Below the pieces are notes generated by a model. It had not been told where the DNA came from, searched no databases, and saw nothing but the letters and a program-made list of their open reading frames with translations. A program made the translations under genes and the position numbers. This document shows positions 19,735 through 28,361 of a DNA stretch of 30,642 nucleotides, in pieces; positions within the stretch are counted from its first letter, which is position 1, and every line of letters starts with the position of its first letter. Origin of the DNA: Hofstenia miamia (Eukaryota > Xenacoelomorpha > Acoela > Hofsteniidae); contig CABFPE010000043.1 in assembly GCA_900660155.1 (NCBI GenBank), forward strand, positions 1,986,949-2,017,590. Reading direction: 5' to 3'.

Positions 19735-19990
19735 TGACTGATTTATCCATAAAAAATTTTCCATTTCTTTCAATTGCTTAGATGGTTCTATGTACAATGT
19801 TTAGTTTGTTTTTTGGGAATCTAACATTGTTTTCTAACATGTTGTTTTCAAAAGACATCATTTTTACAGGCTCCATACACAATTGTTATTATTACTGACT
19901 GATTTACCTGGAAAAAATTTTCCATGTATTTCAACTGCTTAGCTGGTTCTATGAACAAAGTATATTTTGTTTTTCAGGAATCAATATATT
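19735..19990. repeat. Two imperfect tandem copies near the left Polinton arm
   Basis: About 19735-19830 and 19895-19990 share ctgactgattta, the aaaaaattttccat block, caa(t/c)tgctta and tggttctatg. The second copy leads directly into sequence matched on the right arm. The right arm (about 28225-28361) carries one copy, so the left side was duplicated after the arms formed, or the right lost a copy. Confidence 0.6.
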
Positions 19991-20988
19991 ACATGCAAAG
20001 GGTTCCACATCATTTTTCAAATATGCTGATATTTTTCCATTGTAAAAATTCAATGTGTTTTTAATTCATTTTGCTAATATCAAAATACATAAAATGAGAC
20101 ATTACAGGTGTAAAACTTGACATTACAGGTGTAATATATGATAAAAACAAACTAGATTTTGGAAAAAGTAAAACATAGGTTATGCATAAAGACAAGTTAA
20201 TGTTACAGGTGTATGATATATAGACTTACATGATAAAGACAATTTCACTTTCTGAAAAATTATACATGTAATGTCACTAGTAGGGTTTATACATATACAT
20301 ACTGCTTTCATTAATACACTATTATTATATTAGTTTAACACAATGATCTTTTCTTTGCACTTCTTTTTTGGTTATATTGATTTTAGTGGGATGTAGGCAT
20401 TTACTGAATATTACATCTTTTGTTGGCTTTGCTCATGATTTTTCAGGTTGTACATGTTTGTAGACTGTTACATCTTTTCTCAGCATTGCGTTATTTTCAC
20501 TTTATTTGCTTTATTTCTTTGCATGACTGTATACAATTACATGGTTTTCCACTTTCCACTGTTTTGTTGACTTTGCATGTTCTTCACTTTTAATTGCTTT
20601 ATAACTTTTGCATGGCTGTATACATTACATGGGTTTTCTGCTTTTGTAACTTAAATGCATGAATATGATGACACATTTGTTATTCATAGTTAATGATGAT
20701 GATTTCCACTGATAGATATCATCTCCAATTGTTAAATTTGTAAACCTTGTGATGCATTCGCCATTCTAAATGTATAAATGTTTGTAAATAGCATATTATT
20801 CAGAAGCAGAAAATACATGTGCTTGGTATTTAAAAAATAGAATTTCAATTAAATTTCAAAGTAATAAATTATAGGTGAAAAGAATATCTGTAAAATTGCT
20901 TAATCATAAACAATCTCTGCTGACTGAGAAGAATATAATACATGTTCTTCAGTAAATATCATCCAAATGACACAAAAAAGCAAAAATT
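19899..20988 (+). repeat. Left inverted arm of the Polinton relic
   Basis: The reverse complement of about 27385-28361. Good blocks include atcttttctttgcacttctttttt with tagtgggatgtag (20345-20396), the stretch with ttggctttgctcatgatttttcaggttgtac (20423-20453), and aggtgaaaagaatatctgtaaaatt (20874-20898). The innermost part (about 20900-20988) is an inverted copy of the end of the capsid-like gene. acattacaggtgta occurs three times here (near 20103, 20125 and 20209) but about once on the right. The outer limit is approximate and no target duplication was found. Confidence 0.8.
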
Positions 20989-21335
20989 AATGTGTATAAT
21001 TAATAGTTTCAGTAAGCTACTAGTTATAAAAATAGTAAATTTAGAGTGCATCTGATTAAACAAAGTATTTAACATAGCAAAAATCTGTATATATATATAT
21101 ATATATATAGATTTAGTTTTAAGTGGAAATTTTAAAAAAATGTGTTTGATTAAGTGTGGAATATTATAATATACTTAGATGATGAAAGCAATTTTAATAT
21201 CTGTTTTTCAGTAAATATCATCCAAATGATACCACAAAGTGAAAATCAATGTGTATAATTTATAGTTTTGGAAAGCTCTTAGTTATAAAAATAGAAAATT
21301 TAAATTTTATATGATTAAACAAAATATTCAATGTA
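20948..21335. repeat. Direct duplication around a (TA)n microsatellite
   Basis: 20948-21076 and about 21207-21335 share ttcagtaaatatcatccaaatga, aatgtgtataatt, agttataaaaatag and tgattaaacaaa. Between them lies a TA run (21087-21109). Outside this, 20989-22190 has only short unsupported frames (21467-21667 and 21946-22143), which I do not call. Confidence 0.65.
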
Positions 21336-22197
21336 ATTGAAAATCAAGGCATATAATTTAGTTTAATGGGTAAAATTTAAAAAACATATTCAATTAAATG
21401 TGAAATATTATAATATGCATAGGTTATCAAACAAAAGTATCAACATACCTCATTATTTGCATATAGATGCATTCACCAGTCCAAAAAACATACTGCCTTC
21501 AATCTCTGAGTACATTAGTCACCAATTTTTGCTGCTGTTTACATTTTGGAAAGCATCACTTCATGTCAAATAATGTTCTAGTTCCCAAATTTCAAAAACA
21601 TTACTCTCTCTCTCCTGCAATATATGATGGGGTGAGTCAGCAATTGTCTGAGAAAGCATCTCTTTAATTCCATGCTAAAATTAACAGCTCCTTAATGCAA
21701 TAATTGTAAAAAAACACATGCACTGGCATTAAATAATCAAATGTCTAGCTAGAACACTAATAGGAGATGATTAATAATACTTTACAAAGGTATAGTAATT
21801 AAGTTTAATACATGCAATATATAAATTTAGAAAGAATCATGAATTATTTCAAACTATATTTCAAATTAAAAATATATAAGTTAATGTAAACTTCTACTTA
21901 TTCTCATTATAAAGAAAGCATGTACACATTTAATGTTGTTCCTTTGTGAAACAGTCAGATGTTTTTAATTTTCATTGGTCCATCAAATTTTGGAGAAATG
22001 AGCTACTCAGGAAATTAATTGATAAAGACTATTTTAATAGATATTCCAAAGCAATTGTTTTTTATCATCACTTCCAAAGTAATATTTATAACAAATTTAA
22101 AATTAAAATAAAACATGTGGAATTTTTCAAGGAATTCTCATAAAGATTACTAAGTGAAAACAGTGTTCAAAGCTCATTAATAATATTTGATGATATG

Positions 22198-22560
22198 GTT
22201 AGCATTTGCTAACCCTGTAATAGCCAGAGGAAATTTAAATTGCATCATTGTATTGATTACCCATTCAGTTTTTTCAAAGGGGGCACTATTCAAATCTAAT
22301 TGAGAAAAATGCTTTTGTTTAATTTTTTGTTTAATTTAGTGCATGCTAGAGCACATATTAGAATTTTAGGAACTCAGATGGGAATTATGCACAAATTGTT
22401 GACTGCATTTAAAATGGCTGTTAGCAAATCATATGGCTATTTGTTTATAAATTTTGCTCAGGGCATACCAAATGAATTATGCCTTTCAACAAATCTTGAA
22501 GGTAGACAAATTTTCAATCAACAGCAGAGAGATATTGCACAGAAATTCTGTGTGTTTTTC
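22198..22560 (+). pseudogene. Polinton packaging ATPase, C-terminal fragment (copy 1)
   Basis: The frame from 22300 encodes LVHARAHIRILGTQMGIMHK and then SYGYLFINFAQGIPNELCLS. It resembles the C-terminal end of the FtsK/HerA-like (A32-type) packaging ATPase of Polintons, where an Arg-containing strand precedes a YGYL-D-x-TP-x-RLR-type end block. That enzyme would pump DNA into the capsid. The Walker A and B parts are absent. After residue about 70 this copy runs into a mariner-like scrap (22574-22662). The assignment rests on remembered family features and on the Polinton context. Confidence 0.5.
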
Positions 22561-22573
22561 TCAATCAACTAAC

Positions 22574-22662
22574 TGAAGAAGAATGCGCAACAACACATAC
22601 TGCAAAGACATCACTTCAACTTCTGAATGAAACTTTCCCCCAAAGAGTTATCTCCAAAGGAC
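22574..22662 (+). pseudogene. Mariner/Tc1-like transposase scrap
   Basis: One frame reads QLTEEECATTHTAKTSLQLL and then NETFPQRVISKG. The order H-T-A-x-x-S, a short helix, then FP-x-R-x-ISKG matches the region around the second catalytic Asp in mariner/IS630-type transposases, with EEECA standing where DGA is usual. It is only about 30 codons long, stops at the N at 22663, and is preceded by a stop in the ATPase frame. Confidence 0.45.
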
Positions 22663-22663
22663 N

Positions 22664-23044
22664 GGTTAGCATTTGCTAACCCTGTAATAGCCAGAGGAAA
22701 TTTAAATTGCATCATTGTATTGATTACCCATTCAGTTTTTTCAAAGGGGCACTATTCAAATCTAATTTAGAAAAATGCTTTTGTTTAATTTTTTGTTTAA
22801 TTTAGTGCATGCTAGAGCACATATTAGAATTTTAGGAACTCAGATGGGAATTATGCACAAATTGTTGACTGCATTTAAAATGGCTGTTAGCAAATCATAT
22901 GGCTATTTGTTTATAAACTTCGCTCAAGACATTCTAAATGAATTACGTCTTTCAACAAACCTTGAAGGTAGACAAATTTTCTATGGAACTGATTCAAGAA
23001 CGCATCATTTACAAATTCCTAATAGGATTCTCGAAAAAGTCTAA
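22664..23044 (+). pseudogene. Polinton packaging ATPase, C-terminal fragment (copy 2)
   Basis: 22664-22978 nearly repeats 22198-22513 after the single N at 22663. It encodes the same LVHARAHIRILGTQMGIMHK block and FINFAQDILNELRLSTNLEG. From there it diverges to FYGTDSRTHHLQIPNRILEK before a stop at 23042. The two copies share their 5' part and differ at the 3' part, so either two alleles or paralogues were placed in tandem by the assembler, or a scrap inserted in copy 1. Confidence 0.5.
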
Positions 23045-23566
23045 GATTCAACTCCTAGGAGATGATCAAACCTTAAATTTTAGTGCAAAGAATTTTTTTT
23101 AACATTCAGCAGGGAATTATCCTGCTTGGTGATGAAAATACCATCAGTATGTAGAGGCTGCACAATTAAAACATTTAAAGTCGAAAAAAATTGAAATTTT
23201 AAGAACATCAAATGGACCAGTACTTGGAATGTTAAGAACTCAAACTTGATTAAGCTTGCAAAATTTGTTCATAAAAACTCAGAAGAGAAATCATCAAAAC
23301 TCAAACTTGAACTTGTTCAAAAATCCATCTGAAAATACTGTAAAAATCAAATTTTTTTAAGTATCAATTGTTTACCAATCACAAAAACTATTTTTAGCTT
23401 AGAATTATTGTAACATAAATGTTTTTAACTATAAAAACTCTGAATTAGAAAAAAACTCTATTGAACTCAGAATTTCATTTAAAAAATTATTTGAACTCAA
23501 ACTTGAAACATAAAAACTGGAATTTAGCCCAAGTAACTTGAACTCAACTTGAAAACCCTGAAATGG
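23045..23566. other. Low-complexity sequence with aactcaaacttga repeats
   Basis: No gene is supported. aactcaaacttga or close variants occur near 23236, 23298, 23495 and 23541, mixed with aaaaactc runs. It is purine-rich on the plus strand. Confidence 0.5.
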
Positions 23567-24905
23567 ACTAGCACTTTTATATTGTCTTTTATGCATTATT
23601 GTGAACTATATATAATATCAATGTGCATTAAAATCTGAAATCATTATATAAAATGTCCATGGTTGAATGGTGCTTATTTCTCTGGTAAATTGCAATAGAT
23701 TAACAGATTGCTATCAAGAACAATGTATTGATGCTGACAGTACTCAGCTAAAATACAACCAGGTGAGTAATTGTCATTCTATACAACAACAAACCCCCTT
23801 CATTCAAGATGATAAATGGGTAAAATGCAACACTGTTTTAACACAAATTCAATGCCAATGTCAACAAGATAACACAGGTGATGAATTAAAAAACTTTTTA
23901 AGCAGTTCAAATACAAGCACTCTTCTACATGCTGATACAATTTATACAAGTGCTGGCTCATTATCACTTACCAAATTCAAAAAAAACTCCAAACACCAAA
24001 CAAAAGACTGAACCAATGTGTGCATGATATTTAAAAGACATTGGTACAATCCCTGCCCATTTGGTTAAAAATAATCATGTTTATGATGCTATAAATAAAA
24101 AGGAACTTATGGCTTGGAATTAATTATAATGGATAAACACCTTCAACAGTTCTACACATCATTAAAATCATCTGCTAGTTTCAAATTACAATTCTAAGAA
24201 CGTCAAATGGACTAGCATTTTTCAATTGTCTTTTATGCATTATGATGAACTATATATAAATACATTAAAATCTCAAATCATTATATACAATGTCATGATA
24301 GATTAACATCAGATTGCTATCAAGAACAACATATTGATGGTGATAGCATCCAGCTAAAATCAAGTAATCATTATTCTACACAACAACAAACCCCCTACAT
24401 TCAAGATGATATACAAGTAAAATGCAATGCTGTTCAAACACCCACTCAACAACAACAATGTCAACAGGATAACACAACTGGTGATGAATTAAAAAACTTT
24501 TTAAGCAATTCAAATACAAATGCTCTCCTACACAATGATGCAATTTACACAAGTGCTGGTTCATTATCGTTTACTGAATTCAAAAACGCCCTCCAAACAC
24601 CAAACAAAAGACTAAACCAGCGTGTGTGTGCAATTTTAAAAAGTATTGGTACAAGCACTCTTCTACATGCTGATACAATTTATGCAAGTGCTGGCTCATT
24701 ATCACTTACCAAATTCAAAAAAAACTCCAAACACCAAACAAAAGACTGAACCAATGTGTGCATGAAATTTAAAAAACATTGGTACAATCCCTGCCCAACT
24801 GGTTAAAAATAATCGCGTTTATGAGGCTATAAATAGAAAAGAACTTATGGTTTGGAGTTAATTGTAATGGATAAACACTTGCACCAGTTGTACACCTCAT
24901 TAAGA
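23567..24905 (+). repeat. Large tandem duplication upstream of the Polinton integrase
   Basis: Copy 1 (about 23567-24183) and copy 2 (about 24207-24905) share, in order, tggactagca, ttgtcttttatgcatta, a coding block, and the integrase start atggataaacac. Copy 2 contains an extra internal copy (24651-24860) of the segment at 23914-24120. The integrase N-terminus is therefore present twice (about 24128 and 24867), the first truncated after ten or so codons. Confidence 0.75.
23667..24011 (+). pseudogene. Unrecognised Polinton-associated coding segment, three copies
   Basis: This 114-codon frame contains DCYQEQCIDADSTQLKYNQ, a Gln/Cys-rich part, and then GDELKNFLSSSNTSTLLHAD and YTSAGSLSLTKFK. 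A second copy lies at about 24300-24650, where the frame stays open further (EFKNALQTPNKRLNQRVCAI). A partial third copy lies at 24651-24760. Copies 1 and 3 share a one-base loss in an A-run after KFK that closes the frame, which copy 2 lacks. Variation among copies kept the reading frame over the SAGSLS block, which suggests it was once coding. I do not recognise the protein. Confidence 0.45.
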
Positions 24906-25770
24906 TCATCTGCTAGTTTTGGAGGTGCTTATGAGTTGTATTTCAAAGCTAAATTGAAATTCCCCAAAATAACTCTGGAAAATGTTTGAAATTTCCTTGC
25001 TACAAATGATACATATACTATACACAAGTCTGCTGTGAGAAAATTCCCATGTCAGTATGTTGCCTTTGGCATTCTATGAAATATGGACTATGGATTTGGC
25101 AGTTATTGAAAATCTAGCATTGTACAATAGAGGGATAAAGTACTTGCTTGTTTGTTATGATATTTTGCCAAAAAAATTTAATGTACAATCATTGTATAAT
25201 AAAACTGCTAGTCATGTGTTGTCTGCTTTAAAAAAAATTGATAACTGGCTTAGTGTGAAAAGGATAGGGGTTGATGGCGAACAGAATTTAAATGAGTATT
25301 TAAAGATTTCTGCAATAGAAATAATATAACAGTGTATAGCACAAATTCAAACATGAAAGTAGTGTGTGCAGACAGAGTGATAAGGAGTTTGAATGAAATT
25401 CTATTTAAGAATCTACACTTTAGAGAGGTTATAAATGTATAAATAAACTTCAAAAAATTGTTTGCATGCTAAATTCTAGAGTAAATCACACAATAAGTAC
25501 CATGTACCATACTTGGTTGGAAAACTAATGCATGTTAGTATTAAGCATTACTGACCACTTTGTTTCACCTTGGTGACTTGGTAAGAATTTCAAAATTTGA
25601 TTACACATTTCAAAAAAGCTATTCACCACAATTTCAAACCAAGGTGTTGAAATTAACAAAGTGTTTCTCATGATCCCCATTACATATGAACTAAAGTCAA
25701 ATAGTAGTGACAGTGGTGAAATAATTAAAGGGAAATTTTACAAACAGGAATTGACTAGAGTAATTAGGAA
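24867..25770 (+). pseudogene. Polinton-type (retroviral-like) integrase, broken
   Basis: The ATG at 24867 opens MDKHLHQLYTSLRSSASFGG and later NDTYTIHKSAVRKFP, the usual N-terminal region of Polinton integrases. The core follows in another frame from 25057: WTMDLAVIENLALYNRGIKY (first Asp), LLVCYDILPKKF, and GVDGEQNLNEY (second Asp). A further frame reads YSTNSNMKVVCADRVIRSLN, where the family has its catalytic Glu; here it is Asp. The C-terminal SH3/chromo-like tail is at 25561-25770: LGDLVRISKF, then ITYELKSNSSDSGEIIKGKF and YKQELTRVI. The enzyme would join element DNA ends to the host. Stops at 24987 and 25077 and at least two frameshifts inactivate it. Confidence 0.82.
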
Positions 25771-26344
25771 GCATGCATGGACAAGAAAAAAATAATATTA
25801 ATAGCCTATATGTGTAATTGTCAAATCATTTAGTATGGAACAATATTATAGTGAACAAGTGAATGGTAGAAACCCTGCAGCAATAACTTGTCAGAAATGC
25901 TTTGGAATAATTACTACACTTGGACAAGTTGCTATACCACTAGCATTGAAAATAATTCTGCCTTTCAAAAATATATTAAACAATTATTGGTAATAAGATT
26001 TTGGATGATTCAATTTTGGGTTTAAATGACATAGTCTCTGGGGAAAATTTGAAAAATACTTCTAAAATGTAGAATTAATAATGTAGCAAGAAACACAGTC
26101 AGGAATCAATTTAATAAGCAATGCAGGAATTGTGAACAAAGTGGTAATGGCTTTTCTGAGCTGGGGAGGATAACAAAAACAATTAAAACAAAAGATGAAA
26201 TTAAAAAACTTACAGTTTTCTCAGAAAAAATACTAGTCTATGTATAGTGAAAAAGAAACCCACCATGAAGAAAACTGACATTTTTAAGAATTTAGTATAA
26301 ATAGCTGTACACATTGATAATTGATATTTGTTTGATCCTTGTCA
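25771..26344 (+). other. Degraded stretch between integrase and capsid gene
   Basis: Short frames only. A hydrophobic reading near 25890-25990 (ITLGQVAIPLALKIILPF in a mixed frame) could be the remnant of a small membrane-active structural protein, which some Polintons carry here, but this is a guess from composition. Nothing else is supported. Confidence 0.3.
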
Positions 26345-27474
26345 TGACCACATTCACAATTCACTCATTCTTGCTTGGATGTTTTGGAATGTGATAAGGT
26401 GTTGGTAAACTTTAATGGGGGCAGTACACATGAATATTTCCCAACTTCTGGTTTTAATGGGCCATTTATTGAATTTAATTTCAGGTTGGAACAAAATGAG
26501 TACATTGATTTGCAGAGTATACATCTTGGTTTACTGGTGAAAATTGTATGCAAAAGTGAAGGCAGGAACCTAGTTTGGGATGACACAGATGATACAAAAC
26601 AAGATCAAGTTTGTCTAAAACATAACACTTTACACTCCTTTATTAGCAATAATAGTTTATACACAAATTGAGTTTTAGCATATACAGGTGATGTGGTATA
26701 GCCTCATATGGTTATGATCACCAATGAACTATCAAAAAGTGCAGCCAACAGGACTGCAATATTAACATCAAGTGGGTATTCTTATGAGAAACATCCTTTA
26801 CACTGATGAAAGATTGTGATGAAAAAGATGGTCAGTTTAGATGTAGAGCACTAACCATGGAAAGCCAGGTGGCAAGCTTCTATGGTCCTCTCACCATTGA
26901 CTTTTTTTCCAATGTCATACCACTTTACAAGAATTCTTATATGTACTTTTATAATTCCATCTGGACAATCATGCTTACTAGAGAAAATGTTTTTTCCAAT
27001 GAACCCATTAGAAGAATCGCCTTGGCAATTGTTCCAAATCACCAGTTTACAGGCACAATGTATACAAACCCGTTTTCATATAAATTTTGAGGGGTCTGTC
27101 AAATTACTATAACATGTGGAAGATCAAATATTGCATACACTTCCCTGTTAGTTGGAGATGACAACAATGCACAGGCATATTATCAATCAATAAAGGCTCT
27201 GGGAATATATAATGATAGTGGCTGAATACCCTACACACAGTATAACAAACACATGATTATTGTTTTTGATCTTACTAGCATTGCAGAGGCCAACAACAAG
27301 GTTTTTTATCCTGAATTGAGCAGTACAAATATATGTTTAACACTGGATTTTAAAAGTGCACTAACCAAATTGATGGAAGTTATTGTTTTGCTTTATTGTG
27401 TCATTTGGATGATATTTACTGAAGAACATGTATTATATTCTTCTCAGTCAGCAGAGGTTGTTTATGCTTAAGTG
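26345..27474 (+). pseudogene. Polinton jelly-roll capsid-like protein, broken
   Basis: The first frame (to 26671) encodes YFPTSGFNGPFIEFNFRLEQ and then NEYIDLQSIHLGLLVKIVCK, the N-terminal strands typical of Polinton-encoded capsid proteins often annotated in animals as F54H12.2-like. A gap with stops follows (26672-26805). A second frame from 26806 to 27474 carries FYGPLTIDFFSNVIPLYKNS, then ALAIVPNHQFTGTMYTNPFS, and after a TGA at 27088 and another at about 27223, MIIVFDLTSIAEANNKVFYP and ICLTLDFKSALTKLMEVIVL. One frameshift, two in-frame stops and a lost middle segment break it. It would form the virion shell. I cannot decide between major and minor capsid protein. Confidence 0.78.
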
Positions 27475-28361
27475 ATTTTACAGACATTCTTTTCACCTAT
27501 AATTTATTACTTTGAAATTTAATTGAAATTCTATTTTTAAATACCAAATGCATGTATATTCTGCTTGTGAATAATATGCTATTTACAAACATTTATACAT
27601 TTAGAATGGTGAATGCATCACAGGGTTTACAAATTTAACAATTGGAGATGATATCTATCAGTGGCAAACATCATCATTAACTATGAATAACAAATGTGTC
27701 ATCATATTCACACATTAAGTTACAAAAGCAGAAAACCAATATAATGTATACAGCCATGCAAAAGTTATAAAGCAATTAAAAGTGAAGAACATGCAAAGTC
27801 AACAAACCAGTGGAAAGTCGAAAACCATGTAAATGTACAGTCATGCAAAGAAATAAAGCAAATAAAGTGAAAATCACGCAAAGCTGAGTAAAGATGTAAA
27901 AGTCTACAAATTGTACAACCTGAAAAATCATGGGCAAAGCCAACAAAAGATGTAATATTCAGCAAATGTCTACATCCCACTAAAATCTATATAAACCAAA
28001 AAAGAAGTACAAAGAAAAGATCATTGTGTTAAACTAATATAATAATAGTGTATTAATGAAAGCAGTATGTATATGTATAAATCCTACTAGTGACATTACA
28101 TGCATAATTTTTCAGAAAGTGAAATTGTCTTTATCATGTAAGTCTATATATCATACACCTGTAATGATTAAATATGATAAATATTTCTTCTGTTTTGTAT
28201 TTGTGAAAAACAAATTAAACTTATGGAATTTTTACAATGAAATAGCAGTGTACTTGAAAAACAAAATGCATCCTTTTTTATGTAATTTATAGAAAATAGT
28301 GAATTTGTACAGACTAGCTAAATAGTTGAAATACATTTAAATTTTTTATGGATAGGAAAAT
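27385..28361 (-). repeat. Right inverted arm of the Polinton relic
   Basis: Inverted copy of about 19899-20988. It begins inside the last 90 bases of the capsid-like gene and continues through the block with ctacatcccactaaaatc (27970-27987) and the tcatacacctgtaatg block (28151-28166). Similarity fades near ttttttatggatagg (about 28361). The arms differ by many substitutions and by repeat copy number on the left. Confidence 0.8.

Larger units (their letters stand above)
19899..28361 (+). mobile_element. Deleted Polinton/Maverick-type element
   Basis: About 1 kb inverted arms enclose, in order, a packaging-ATPase C-terminal fragment, unknown duplicated coding segments, a Polinton-type retroviral-like integrase and a jelly-roll capsid-like gene. 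That combination is diagnostic of Polintons and related adintovirus-like elements, which are self-synthesising, virus-like DNA elements of about 15-20 kb. This copy is about 8.5 kb. No protein-primed polymerase, cysteine protease or full ATPase is visible, and every gene is broken. It is a non-autonomous relic. Element ends are approximate. Confidence 0.75.

Noticed and set aside
21467..22143. Two short plus-strand frames (66 and 65 codons) in the Polinton relic
   Set aside because: There is no motif, the composition matches A+T-rich noncoding sequence, and Polinton homology is not visible.
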